A model generated the notes under the pieces. It made no database searches and had not been told where the DNA came from. It was given only the letters and a program-made list of their open reading frames with translations. 64,000 nt of DNA, from NCBI GenBank assembly GCA_024641985.1, contig JAHEBZ010000004.1:41047-105046 (forward strand), in the 5' to 3' direction. The translations under genes and the position numbers were made by a program. This document shows, piece after piece, positions 25,768-33,971 of the stretch (positions are counted from its first letter, which is position 1; each line of letters opens with the position of its first letter). Source of the stretch: Rhodoluna sp. (lineage in GTDB: Bacteria; Actinomycetota; Actinomycetes; Actinomycetales; Microbacteriaceae).

Positions 25768-26502
25768 TTGAAGTCACTTACGCGCACACTTGCCATAAGC
25801 CGCCGTGTTTTAACTCAGGTAAAAAACGACAAACGCACGCTTGGTTTGATGTTTTTGGTGCCGGCACTGCTTACCGGCTTATTCTCTTGGATGCTCAATT
25901 CGCAGCAAATGTTTGACAGCGTTGGCCCCCGTCTAGTCGGTCTATTTCCATTTACCGTTATGTTTCTTGGTGCATCCATGACTACCCTAAAGGAGCGACG
26001 AAGCGGGACTTTAGAACGATTTTTGACCACTCCAATGAAGCGTCACGAATTCATTTTGGGTTACGCATTAGCCTTTGGCGTGCTGGCTGTGGCGCAGTCT
26101 GCAATAACCCAAGGGTTCGCAATTTGGGTGTGCGGCCTAAGCGTGGATGGCGGTATTGGTCTTCTGTTCTTGGCGGCCTGCGCCAACGCTCTGTGCGGAA
26201 TGTCGTTAGGTCTATTAGCCTCGGCCTTCGCTCAAACAGAATTCCAAGTAATACAGTTCATGCCAGCGTTTATTTTTCCGCAGATTATCCTTGGCGGCTT
26301 GCTTGTACCAACGAGTCAAATGCCCCAGGCGTTGGCGATAATTGGTGATTGGTTACCGCTCACCCACTCTTTGCGCTCAATCAGCGATATTTCATCAGGA
26401 AGCCCACTTTCAAGCGTGGCTGCAGAAATATGGATTGTCGTTGCGGTTTCTCTAAGTTCACTTTTGCTAGGTGCGCTTACCCTTAGAAGGCGAACCGTCT
26501 AG
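25768..26502 (+). CDS. ABC-2 type transporter permease
   Basis: 244 residues from TTG 25768, chosen because TGGAGGG at 25754-25760 lies seven bases before it. Six hydrophobic helices, with the ABC-2 features LKERRSGTLERFLTTPMKR after helix two and IILGGLLVPTSQMPQAL before the last helices. It begins 34 bases after the ATPase and forms the complete exporter with it. Substrate unknown; a self-resistance or drug-export role is plausible for an island cargo. Confidence 0.9.
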   Translation: MKSLTRTLAISRRVLTQVKNDKRTLGLMFLVPALLTGLFSWMLNSQQMFDSVGPRLVGLFPFTVMFLGASMTTLKERRSGTLERFLTTPMKRHEFILGYALAFGVLAVAQSAITQGFAIWVCGLSVDGGIGLLFLAACANALCGMSLGLLASAFAQTEFQVIQFMPAFIFPQIILGGLLVPTSQMPQALAIIGDWLPLTHSLRSISDISSGSPLSSVAAEIWIVVAVSLSSLLLGALTLRRRTV

Positions 26503-26658
26503 CAAAAAACACGCTAGCGGGGGCAGACATATAGATTTGAAATGAGATCGCACGGGCTGATCAGGAGACAATCTACACCCGGTTCAGCGGCCAACAATAC
26601 CGCCGTGCCATCATTTTTATCTCCTTCTAGCTGCCAACCTTGGCGAGCTAGCAAGCTT

Positions 26659-26741
26659 GAGATTCAAGACCTTGCCACCTGGCAGTTGGCTGATCTGCGC
26701 GGTGCGCACGAGGCTGCATTGCCTGTGTTGTTTAGTTAGCT
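26659..26741 (+). repeat. purL 3'-end repeat, copy B (degenerate)
   Basis: 83 bases about 78% identical to 24808-24890. It reads as a PurL tail ending LPVLFS rather than LAELFG, more like PurL of other genera than of this chromosome. The stop region forms the palindrome GTTAGCTAAC (26735-26744), in which the helicase gene on the other strand also stops. Upstream, 26503-26658 holds no recognisable gene. Confidence 0.8.
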
Positions 26742-29700
26742 AACCTTCGCAGCAGCAGCCATCTCGAAAGCATCCGGGTCAATAGGTGCACGGAGTCGCC
26801 ACCAAAACGAAATCGGCTTCGAACCCTGGTGTTTGACATAGTCTGCTGTCCCAAAAAGCTTGAAGTGAATAGTTCCATTTGGCCCCGAAGCTTTTTCCCT
26901 TACAGCAATCACGACATCCCTGCCTGAGCCACGTTGGGTGATGTACCTCTGACCCGTTTCCGACTCAACACTTGTGGCGTTCTGAGAGTCCCAGTGAAAC
27001 AGCGTTGGAGAAATTGCATAGTCGTGGTAGCGCGTTGAATCAGATATGGACTCGCCTTTTTGTAGGTTCACAAAGAATAAGTCCAGATTTGCCTCTGGGA
27101 CAAAATAAACACCTGCAACGGCGCCCTTCACCGTTCTTCTAGGTCCATTTTCATATACTGAAGTTCCAGGCAGCCGAGCGTAACCGAGACCCGCGAGGAG
27201 TTCCGATCTTGAGTAGGTGGCGTGAAGCAGGAAGGGGTGGTCGCCACAGTTTAGGGTGAACGGTAACCCCCTAAGTTTTATCCGCATTTTTAGTGCAGCA
27301 AACAGATTTTCAAGTTCCCAACAGAATGCGTGGGATTGCCGAATAACACCCAAGGCCTCGTCAATCGATGCCCATTCGGTACCATTCCAAGGTTTTCTGC
27401 CATCATCAAACAAATTCCAAAAGAGCATGCTTGCTAGGCGCTTTTCCGAAGGAGAAAAGTTCTTCCAACTGCGTGCCTTATCTGCAATTAGCTCAGCAAA
27501 GCCAACTAACCGCGCGTTGTCATCGATGTGCAAAAGTCGAGGAATCGTCTTAAGAAGTGCCTCGTCGTGCTCGGATAATTCGACGTCGACTAATCCAGCT
27601 TCTTTGACTGCTGTAAACCAGTTCTTGCCTGCTCCTCTATATATTTCAAAGAGATCTCGCCTACTAGCAGTTAGAAAATTGTTCAGTTGCAATAAGCCTT
27701 CCGTCTTAATCTCTTGAACAAGCCTCTGCCAGCTAGGTGTAATTTGTTTTTTCATCAAAGAAAGTACATATTCACGCCCCAAATCATCAAGTTGAATTGC
27801 GCTCCCAGAGGGCAGATATGGAAACCCTTGTTCAAGGTTTTCAATCACTTCAGAGCGGGTTTTTCCGGAGAGGGCAGCGAATTTAGTGTCGATGCGATAT
27901 TCAGCTCTATGGGCACCTATGAAGTCAAGGATCAGGACATGGCCCTTTCCAGGAAAACGCCTTAGCCCGCGTCCGATTTGCTGCAGGAACACTACCGGGC
28001 TCTCTGTTGGGCGGAGCAGAACTATTGTGTCAACTTCAGGGATGTCGACGCCTTCATTGAATACGTCGACTGTTGAAATAGCTTGTATGTGTCCTGACCT
28101 AAGTTCTTGGATTACACCCCCGCGATTCTCTGTAGTTCCCGTGACGGCTTTTGTTTGCACGCCTAAGTCGCTGAACTCTTTTGCAACCTGATTCGCATGC
28201 TCGACTGAAACACAGAAAATGAGCGCTTTCATCTTGGCCATATCAGGAACCTTGTTGTTCAGTTCGCGAAGGACCCTTTTATTTCTGAAAGTGTTCGTGG
28301 TGATTAAATTACTTAATGACTTTGCCTCGTAGCGCCCTGCCACCCATGGAAGCTGGCTGAAGTCCAGCTCTTCCCCCAAGCCGAAATAGTGAAATGGGGC
28401 AAGTAGATCTTGCCCTAGCGCGTCCCATAAGCGAAGTTCGGATGCTATTCGGCCACCAAACTCTTCATTCCATATTTGATCAACTCCATCGGTGCGTTCT
28501 GGTGTAGCGGTTAGACCTACAACCTGCTCGGGGTTGAGTTTCCTGAAAAGTGCGCCATAGGAGGGTGCTTCCGCATGATGAAATTCATCGATGACCAAGT
28601 GCTGAAAGTGGTCAGCAGGCAGTTTCGAGAAGTTATCGGCCTTAAGCGATTGGATAGATGCAAACACAAAACGCCACTCTTTCGGCTTTTCTCCATCTAC
28701 CAGTAATTCACCAAAAGACGAATCTCCTAAAACTTGCCTGAAGGTTGACATTGCTTGTCGAAGAATTTCTTGGCGATGCGCCACAAACAGTAAAGTTGGC
28801 CGCGGTGCGCCGGCCTTGATCAAACGTTTGTAGTCAAGCGCAGCGAGAACAGTTTTTCCTGTTCCAGTTGCAGCAACTACAAGATTCCTCGTGTAGCCAA
28901 AGACAGACCGTGCAACATCAAGTTCGTCTAACATTTTTATCTGGTGCGGTCTTGCGGTAACCTCTAGCATCGGCAGCAGGAATGGGTCTGTGATGTTTTG
29001 CTTTGACTGGCGGGCTAGAGCTTCTTCTAAAGCCTCACCATATTCAGCCGTAGAGTAGTGGCGATAATCATCTGATTCCCAATAGGTCTCAAATGATGCC
29101 TCGAATTTTGAAAAAAGCTCAGGGGCCTTTATTTGAGAAAGCCTAACGTTCCACTCAGCGCCCGTTGTTAGTGCGGCGTAACTCATGTTTGAACTTCCTA
29201 TATACGAAGTCGAGAACCCCGAGTTTCTGTGGAATAGCCAGGCCTTGGCATGAAGCCGATTAGAAACAGGCAACAAGTCAATTCGAACTTCTACGCCCAG
29301 CTCGTTGACTAAACGATCTATAGCTTTTTTGTCTGTCGCGCCCATATAGGTTGTTGTAATCATTCGCACGGGCACACCGCGGTCACGTAGTTTCAAAAAT
29401 TGCGGTTCTAATAAGCGCAGGCCAGAAAGTTTTATGAATGAAACAAGAATCTCAACTCGGTCGGCGGTTGCCAATTCACGATCAAGCTCCAAGTCAATTC
29501 TTGGCTCTTCCTTGGAATTGGTGAAAAGCGCCAGTTCCCCAATAGGTGTAATTGGCCTTGAATTATCTAGCCGGTCACGGTCTAAATTTGGATTTTGGGA
29601 GACCCACCTTAAGTTTCGTAAGAAACCGGATGGCGAACGTGAAAAATCTACTCCCAAAACTGCTGAAAGCTCAGAAATGACAAAATCCAGTTCGGTGTCG

Positions 29701-29870
29701 CTCTCAGAGGTGCCGATTCGCGTTCGCATGGCCCTTTCGAGCGCCTGGAGAGCTAGCCTCTTCTTGGAAACTATGTCTTCAAGATCAACAACATGCGAAT
29801 TCTCCTTGCTGAGAGCTGGCTCGTCAGACACCTCAACGAGTCGCTCGTAAAGACCATTTTCAAGTTCCAT
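26736..29870 (-). CDS. PLD-nuclease / DExH helicase / DUF3427 protein
   Basis: 1044 residues from ATG 29870, with an AGGGGGG site upstream. N-terminal phospholipase-D-like nuclease domain, about residues 110-240: H207-A-K209 and GSSN 225-228, but the Asp of HxKx4D is His. Superfamily II helicase core: Walker A AATGTGKT 333-340, DEFH 428-431, GLTATP 452-457, motif V VFNEGVDIP 603-611, motif VI QQIGRGLRR 630-638. The C-terminal 260 residues match DUF3427. This architecture occurs in defence and DNA-repair contexts (RadD/YejH-like helicases). It follows a Nudix gene by 43 bases and lies between purL-tail copies B and C. Probably acts on foreign or damaged DNA; the activity is inferred. Confidence 0.9.
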   Translation of the reverse strand: MELENGLYERLVEVSDEPALSKENSHVVDLEDIVSKKRLALQALERAMRTRIGTSESDTELDFVISELSAVLGVDFSRSPSGFLRNLRWVSQNPNLDRDRLDNSRPITPIGELALFTNSKEEPRIDLELDRELATADRVEILVSFIKLSGLRLLEPQFLKLRDRGVPVRMITTTYMGATDKKAIDRLVNELGVEVRIDLLPVSNRLHAKAWLFHRNSGFSTSYIGSSNMSYAALTTGAEWNVRLSQIKAPELFSKFEASFETYWESDDYRHYSTAEYGEALEEALARQSKQNITDPFLLPMLEVTARPHQIKMLDELDVARSVFGYTRNLVVAATGTGKTVLAALDYKRLIKAGAPRPTLLFVAHRQEILRQAMSTFRQVLGDSSFGELLVDGEKPKEWRFVFASIQSLKADNFSKLPADHFQHLVIDEFHHAEAPSYGALFRKLNPEQVVGLTATPERTDGVDQIWNEEFGGRIASELRLWDALGQDLLAPFHYFGLGEELDFSQLPWVAGRYEAKSLSNLITTNTFRNKRVLRELNNKVPDMAKMKALIFCVSVEHANQVAKEFSDLGVQTKAVTGTTENRGGVIQELRSGHIQAISTVDVFNEGVDIPEVDTIVLLRPTESPVVFLQQIGRGLRRFPGKGHVLILDFIGAHRAEYRIDTKFAALSGKTRSEVIENLEQGFPYLPSGSAIQLDDLGREYVLSLMKKQITPSWQRLVQEIKTEGLLQLNNFLTASRRDLFEIYRGAGKNWFTAVKEAGLVDVELSEHDEALLKTIPRLLHIDDNARLVGFAELIADKARSWKNFSPSEKRLASMLFWNLFDDGRKPWNGTEWASIDEALGVIRQSHAFCWELENLFAALKMRIKLRGLPFTLNCGDHPFLLHATYSRSELLAGLGYARLPGTSVYENGPRRTVKGAVAGVYFVPEANLDLFFVNLQKGESISDSTRYHDYAISPTLFHWDSQNATSVESETGQRYITQRGSGRDVVIAVREKASGPNGTIHFKLFGTADYVKHQGSKPISFWWRLRAPIDPDAFEMAAAAKVS

Positions 29871-29913
29871 CGGCTATCCCCCCTAAAACAAGATTACGCA
29901 TGCCCTGCGACAA

Positions 29914-30336
29914 CTAGCCGAGTAACTTATCGAATTCTTCCATTTGATCCAGGAGCATTACGGCTGGCCAGTCTGGGCCGGCCCAATCTAGGCTTGCAAC
30001 TTCTCCAGGGTTTAGCCACCTGAATTCATCGTGATCGGTGCTTTTCATGCTTAGTAGAAGTGGGGCTCGGCAGAGAATTGTCTCTAAGCGGATTGTCTGT
30101 TTCCCAACGGAAGTGTCAGATATGTCGAAAGTGCGAATCGCATGGCAGTCAAACCCGAGCTCTTCCTTGATTTCTCGGATCAATGCACTATGAGGGTGCT
30201 CATCAGCATCAACTTTGCCCCCAGGAAACTCCCATTTTCCAGCATAAACCTTATGACTTGCTCTTCGGCAGGCCAAGATTTTTGATTCCTGAACAAGGAT
30301 TGCTGCCACGACATGTAGGGGATAGATTTCTTGCAC
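29914..30336 (-). CDS. Nudix hydrolase, MutT-like (deoxy)nucleoside triphosphate pyrophosphohydrolase
   Basis: 140 residues from GTG 30336, with leaderless -10 TACGTT six bases upstream. The Nudix box G40-x5-E46-x7-R54-E55-x2-E58-E59-x-G61 (GGKVDADE, then REIKEELGF) is complete. KWEFPGGK and the CRRAS region match MutT/CTP-pyrophosphohydrolase types that clear oxidised or modified NTPs. It is the first gene of a two-gene operon with the PLD-helicase, so it may sanitise or signal through nucleotides for that system. Confidence 0.9.
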   Translation of the reverse strand: MQEIYPLHVVAAILVQESKILACRRASHKVYAGKWEFPGGKVDADEHPHSALIREIKEELGFDCHAIRTFDISDTSVGKQTIRLETILCRAPLLLSMKSTDHDEFRWLNPGEVASLDWAGPDWPAVMLLDQMEEFDKLLG

Positions 30337-30342
30337 AAGCTA

Positions 30343-30348
30343 AACGTA
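30343..30348 (-). promoter_or_regulatory. Leaderless -10 of the Nudix-helicase operon
   Basis: TACGTT on the minus strand, six bases before GTG 30336. No PafBC-type upstream half is present. Confidence 0.55.
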
Positions 30349-30378
30349 ACGGATCTGAAATAGGAAACTTGTAGCCTT

Positions 30379-30596
30379 GCTTTGTGCTCAGAATCAACCG
30401 GCCGCGTGCTGCTTTCTGTTGGTCGCGAAGATGGCGTCAAGTTAGTTAGCCTCTGCGAGGCCCGCGTAATTCCTGTGCTGCGCCTTGGTGTTACCGACAA
30501 CTCTGACAAACTAGAAATTCAAGAACTGGTTACCTGGAACTTGGCTGGCCTGGGTGCTGCGCACAAGGGCACTTTGGCCGAGTTGTTTGGTTAGCT
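30379..30596 (+). pseudogene. Displaced purL 3' fragment (repeat copy C)
   Basis: The last 72 codons of purL, ending with a PurL stop, detached from any gene. It aligns with 24673-24888 without gaps at about 92%; several differences change amino acids (for example FSES to CSES, GELEI to DKLEI). It is followed by the same GTTAGCTAAC palindrome as copy B. Its left edge is joined to a sequence nearly identical to the mazG promoter. Best read as the original purL end pushed aside by insertion. The 80 bases after it to 30680 contain nothing recognisable. Confidence 0.85.
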
Positions 30597-30680
30597 AACC
30601 TTCTGATCCGTATTATCTTGCACTGCCTCTATACGAGGCTGAAGTGGCAACACAGCAACGGATTCCGCGGCATTATGGAG

Positions 30681-31187
30681 TTAACCTGTCGCAGCATTCA
30701 ATTCGATTAGCGAATATGTGCTGGTGCTTTGCGCACCTTGAAGAAGCACAGGCACTACTTCTTTAGTGTTGTTCTGGAGTGCAAAAATTGCATTGTGTTG
30801 GTATTTTTGCGCGAGTCTTGTTACCAAACCATGAGTGGCTGAATTTGGTTCGCACAAAATCAGAACCGAATCCTCTGACCAAGCACTCCCGGCATCTCTG
30901 CAGACCACGGAGTGAAAATCGACATCGTGCTCTTGAAGATCCACATGAAGTTGCGATTGACACTTCTGATTTTCATGAAGCGCTACGAGCTCACCAAGTG
31001 GGTTCCAGGCAGTAAGCACGAGTGCAAAATTACCCGCGAGTCTTAGTGCCTCGAAAATTCCTCTGGCAAGCGAAATGGCGTTTGGAGTGCCAGAAGCTAC
31101 AGCGCACCAAACCTTGCCATCCGGTGCAGTAAAGACAATTTCGGTGGCGCCATAAGCAGCTTTGAGCCTTTCAATTTCGGCATTCAT
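30681..31187 (-). CDS. DUF3293 domain protein
   Basis: 168 residues. The segment LVLTAWNPLGELVALHENQ, then GSAWSEDSVLILCEP and AQKYQHNAIFAL fits DUF3293 (tAWNP...N...W.E...Q.AiF), a family of unknown function. The start is adjacent to the stop of the TPR gene (ATG 31187, stop from 31190), so the two form one operon. It lies just beyond purL copy C. Function unknown. Confidence 0.75.
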   Translation of the reverse strand: MNAEIERLKAAYGATEIVFTAPDGKVWCAVASGTPNAISLARGIFEALRLAGNFALVLTAWNPLGELVALHENQKCQSQLHVDLQEHDVDFHSVVCRDAGSAWSEDSVLILCEPNSATHGLVTRLAQKYQHNAIFALQNNTKEVVPVLLQGAQSTSTYSLIELNAATG

Positions 31188-32156
31188 TTAGTGCCCTGCC
31201 CCCGTGTTTGTATTGCTATGAATCAAAGCCAACTCGGCGTTGATTGCCAACCTATCTAAACCAACGCCCTTTAGCAATGGAATCGAGTCGCGATAGCCTT
31301 GCAACGCTTCATCTGCCTTGCCCAACGCCTGTAAAGTTTGTGCTCGAAAATACATCGCCTTGGCCGTTGTGCGATTTTTTATCTCTTCGTCGTTGTCTTG
31401 AATCAACTCGTCAAGAATGCTCACGGCAAAATCGAGGTTGCCCATGCCCTGCTGAACCACTGCCATCTCGATCATGTTTTCGCGAATAGCGCCAACATCA
31501 TTCACAAACTTGGCAAGTGCCAGCGACTCTTGAGCCCACACCAAAGCGCCTTGCGGGTTGCCAAGTTTTCGCTCGATGCCAGACATGCGATATTTCAAAT
31601 ATGGCAACCGATCGGTGCGCTCGGTTTCTTCGAGAATTGCGATAGCCAACTTGAAATAGCCTTTGCTCTTCGAATAGTTTCGGGACGAATAATAGAACAT
31701 TGCTACCTCTATATAGGCCTGCCCAAGAAACCACTTGTTATCGCTTGCGATAAACGCCTCGAGCGCCCTCAAGAATTCGACTTCTTGAAGGTCTCGCTGT
31801 TTATTAGCGCCATAACATTCGGCTAGGTGCCAGCGCATAAAGGCTCGTTCGCTGGCAGGTTGCAAAATTTCACCAAACCTCAGAGCCCGCAATTCAACTT
31901 CAATTGCCTCTTGATCGCGTTTCAAATCATGCAAAATCAAGCTCTGCAGATGCAGCACTTCCATCCATAGGGTCGAACCTTCGCGGTCGCCAATAACTTC
32001 AAGATCTAATTCGGTTACGGCCATTGCCTCATCGAACTGTTTGTTGCTCCACAGAAAAAATGCCAGGTCATAAAGACTTTGCTCACGTTTCGGGTTCTTT
32101 AGATCACTTGATTTAGCCCAAAGCTTGTTCAGCCTTTTCTTATCAATGATTGTCAT
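31188..32156 (-). CDS. Tetratricopeptide (TPR)-type helical repeat protein
   Basis: 322 residues, almost wholly helical, with repeated units of about 35-40 residues (SLYDLAFFLWSNKQFDEAMA; QAYIEVAMFYYSSRNYSKSKG; AMYFRAQTLQALGKADEALQG). No enzymatic motif, signal peptide or membrane span. GAGGGG seven bases before ATG. Such proteins scaffold complexes or sense peptides. A PafBC-type promoter lies upstream at 32200-32221, suggesting damage induction of the TPR-DUF3293 pair. Confidence 0.8.
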   Translation of the reverse strand: MTIIDKKRLNKLWAKSSDLKNPKREQSLYDLAFFLWSNKQFDEAMAVTELDLEVIGDREGSTLWMEVLHLQSLILHDLKRDQEAIEVELRALRFGEILQPASERAFMRWHLAECYGANKQRDLQEVEFLRALEAFIASDNKWFLGQAYIEVAMFYYSSRNYSKSKGYFKLAIAILEETERTDRLPYLKYRMSGIERKLGNPQGALVWAQESLALAKFVNDVGAIRENMIEMAVVQQGMGNLDFAVSILDELIQDNDEEIKNRTTAKAMYFRAQTLQALGKADEALQGYRDSIPLLKGVGLDRLAINAELALIHSNTNTGAGH

Positions 32157-32199
32157 GCTTTTGCCCCTCTAGCTAAAAACTGATTCCCCCGAACTGTTA

Positions 32200-32221
32200 A
32201 ATGTAGGGGCAGTGTCTGACA
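32200..32221 (-). promoter_or_regulatory. PafBC/RecA-NDp type promoter of the TPR-DUF3293 operon
   Basis: On the minus strand, TGTCAGAC, eight bases, then TACATT: an exact fit to tTGTCRgtg-N8-TAnnnT at its core positions. The RNA would start near 32193 and carry a leader with a ribosome site. Confidence 0.7.
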
Positions 32222-32305
32222 TTTTGTTTGATTGAACTAAACGAGGCATTACCCTCCGTCCGGATAAACGAGACACCAATTATTGGCTCTAGAAAAGGAA
32301 GCACA

Positions 32306-32569
32306 ATGGCAATGAATAACTCTGAGAAACAGCTAACTGAACCACAAGCAAAACTGTTTGCCGAACTTGGCATACCGGCCGAGGTTTCGCACCTTGGGCC
32401 CAACGCTTGCACCTGTGGCTTGGATGGTTGCCATGAACACCAAAGTTGGGGTGGCTTACTTCTTGAGAGGTTGTTCGCAGATTTGGCCGGAACTGGTGAC
32501 GGAACCGTAATCGACCTCGAAGCTGAGATGGAAAAAATGAAAGAGTTCAGCACTAAGCGTTCTGGCTAG
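32306..32569 (+). CDS. Unknown 87-residue protein with CxC/CxxH motif
   Basis: Starts ATG 32306 behind AAGGA (32295-32299); the frame is open further back but without a ribosome site. It contains NACTCGLDGCHEHQSW, a possible metal-binding Cys/His knot, followed by a helix (LLLERLFADLAG) and an acidic segment. No family recognised. It diverges from the TPR operon. Confidence 0.55.
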   Translation: MAMNNSEKQLTEPQAKLFAELGIPAEVSHLGPNACTCGLDGCHEHQSWGGLLLERLFADLAGTGDGTVIDLEAEMEKMKEFSTKRSG

Positions 32570-32639
32570 CTGAATGGCATGGCGGGGTTTCGGCCCCGAA
32601 CCTACTGAGCATCTTTTATGCCCGAGATAGGGGCGCACT

Positions 32640-32771
32640 GTGTCCGAAATCGAACTACGCGGATTCGTCTACGACAACTCCGTCTTTACATCCGAAGAGA
32701 CCGCTCGTGAATACCGCCGAGGAATTCGAGAAGCAAAGACAGAACTGAAAACAGCAACAGACGCGAAGTAG
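32640..32771 (+). CDS. Possible small protein (43 residues)
   Basis: GTG 32640 with GGGG six bases upstream. The product is mostly charged (FVYDNSVFTSEE, YRRGIREAKTELK) and probably helical. No homologue recognised; it may be spurious. The rest of 32570-32958 holds only the promoter at 32899. Confidence 0.3.
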   Translation: MSEIELRGFVYDNSVFTSEETAREYRRGIREAKTELKTATDAK

Positions 32772-32898
32772 GGTCACGCTTGTCCCCATCTTCACGGTTA
32801 ACGTTTGGCTGTCAAAAATAAAGCGCTCACAAGTGCGCAATGAGATACACAGCAATCGTTTGCCAGCAGCAAATTCTCTTAGAAGGCTGGGCATTAAA

Positions 32899-32920
32899 TG
32901 TCATAGGTCGGCCTTACATT
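32899..32920 (+). promoter_or_regulatory. PafBC/RecA-NDp type promoter of the NYN gene
   Basis: TGTCATAG (32899-32906), eight bases, TACATT (32915-32920). The flank AAATGTCATAGGT matches the sister elements. It lies 39 bases before the start codon of the NYN gene. Confidence 0.72.
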
Positions 32921-32958
32921 TCATCTACCGAAGTTTTTGTTGAGAGAAAGGGAACCAA

Positions 32959-33433
32959 ATGAATCAGAAGACAATCAAGGGCATCAAAGCTAAGCGCAGC
33001 ATCCACCTAATTGACATCGAAAAACCTTTGCGTTTCTGGTGACTTGACGGTTGAACTTGTGGCAGAGGTTCGAGAGGCCTATTTTGCGCAGGTCAACCCA
33101 TCGGCCGATGACCTCTTTGTCATTGCGGCCTCGCATCACAACATGCAGGCGGCTGCTTTTGGTTGGCCCGGTGGTTTTCACGGTTTTCGCTCGGGCAAAG
33201 ATGGTGCCGACATTGTTTTGGCACAGATGATGGTCGAAGACAACCTGGCTGATCGTTTTGAAACGGTATTTCTTGCATCGGGCGATGGGGGGCTAGCGCC
33301 GTTCGCGGCATCACTCATGGCCAAGGGTTGCCATGTTCAGGCGGTTTCGCGCATCGAGTCGGTTTCGTTGGCCATGCGCTTTGCAACTGAGCGTGTGCAC
33401 TACCTAAAGTTGGATCACGCTCTTGCTGCCTAA
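32959..33433 (+). pseudogene. NYN-domain (PIN-like) RNase gene, frameshifted
   Basis: ATG 32959 with AAAGGG at 32947-32952 opens MNQKTIKGIKAKRSIHLIDIE and then hits a stop. After a run of five A at 33020-33024 the next frame continues NLCVSGDLTVELV through to 33433. Removing one A joins them into a 157-residue NYN protein: IDIEN (catalytic Asp), FVIAASHH, GADIVLAQMM and FLASGDGGLAPFA (second Asp pair). Either a real frameshift, phase variation in the A tract, or a sequencing error. NYN proteins are metal-dependent RNases, some in defence. Confidence 0.75.
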
Positions 33434-33472
33434 GATAGCCGACCTGGGAGGCCGCTTGACTAGCTTCAAAAA

Positions 33473-33494
33473 TGTCGTAGGCGGCGAGTAGGCT
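33473..33494 (+). promoter_or_regulatory. PafBC/RecA-NDp type promoter, leaderless
   Basis: TGTCGTAG (33473-33480), eight bases, TAGGCT (33489-33494), then seven bases to ATG 33502. Confidence 0.72.
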
Positions 33495-33501
33495 CGCCCC
33501 C

Positions 33502-33681
33502 ATGGAAATTTTCGCGATCATCGGCATCATCACTGCATTCTTGAAATATCGAAACTCGAAAGCAGATGGAACCTTGCCGGCAGAGCCAGAAAAGAAGCCG
33601 ACCGAGCCATACGTGCAAGAACCACTGCGCCAGGGTGCTTCGCGCATGGAGCGCTTTGCGCATTGGTTAGGGATTGAATAA
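33502..33681 (+). CDS. Small unknown protein with N-terminal hydrophobic helix
   Basis: 59 residues. MEIFAIIGIITAFLKY is a short hydrophobic anchor, followed by a Pro/Glu-rich stretch and a basic C-terminus (ASRMERFAHWLG). The leaderless, damage-type promoter supports it as a real gene. Possibly a small membrane-associated toxin-like or regulatory protein; no family recognised. Confidence 0.6.
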   Translation: MEIFAIIGIITAFLKYRNSKADGTLPAEPEKKPTEPYVQEPLRQGASRMERFAHWLGIE

Positions 33682-33716
33682 TGGCTGTTCACTATGACTT
33701 GGTTGAAAAACCAAAA

Positions 33717-33738
33717 TGTCATAGGCAACTCATAACCT
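33717..33738 (+). promoter_or_regulatory. PafBC/RecA-NDp type promoter, leaderless
   Basis: TGTCATAG (33717-33724), eight bases, TAACCT (33733-33738), then six bases to ATG 33745. The flank AAATGTCATAGGC matches the other elements. Confidence 0.75.
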
Positions 33739-33744
33739 GCTTGC

Positions 33745-33969
33745 ATGACGAATGAACCTAGAGGCTGCTTGGCAATACTGTTTGGAGTGCGCGGCAGTTC
33801 ACGGCCAATAGCTAGCCACCACCAAACGCACGACACCACCCCAACCTCCGAAGACGAAGGCAACTACCACTCAGGCCCAGGCGGCTATGAAGGCATGGGT
33901 TATGCCGGTGGATACGCGGCCGACTATAACGCAGATCACGATCACTTTGACGAGGGTGAAGAACACTAG
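33745..33969 (+). CDS. Unknown 74-residue protein with His/Asp-rich tail
   Basis: Starts at ATG 33745 directly after the damage-type promoter. N-terminus CLAILFGVRG, then a polar middle (SHHQTHDTTPTSEDEG), a Gly/Tyr-rich segment (GGYEGMGYAGGY) and a tail DHDHFDEGEEH that could bind metal. No family recognised. Two bases separate it from the next gene, so they form an operon. Confidence 0.6.
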   Translation: MTNEPRGCLAILFGVRGSSRPIASHHQTHDTTPTSEDEGNYHSGPGGYEGMGYAGGYAADYNADHDHFDEGEEH

Positions 33970-33971
33970 CC

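Noticed and set aside
26503..26658. Gene between the ABC permease and purL copy B (65-residue frame from 26542)
   Set aside because: Only its last part is meaningful, and that is the PurL tail of copy B; the upstream part has no ribosome site or motif.
30180..30509. 109-residue minus-strand frame across purL copy C and the Nudix start
   Set aside because: It is the antisense of the purL tail (the same antisense frame exists opposite the intact purL end).
24673..30596. Insertion sequence or prophage as the source of the purL repeats
   Set aside because: No transposase, integrase, terminal inverted repeats or phage structural genes were found in the interval.
32655..32894. 79-residue frame on the minus strand
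   Set aside because: Cys-rich low-complexity translation opposite a better small frame, without a ribosome site or homologous features.
33681..33755. Short frame MAVHYDLVEK overlapping the stop of the 59-residue gene
   Set aside because: Only 24 codons; it runs through the PafBC-type promoter of the next gene.
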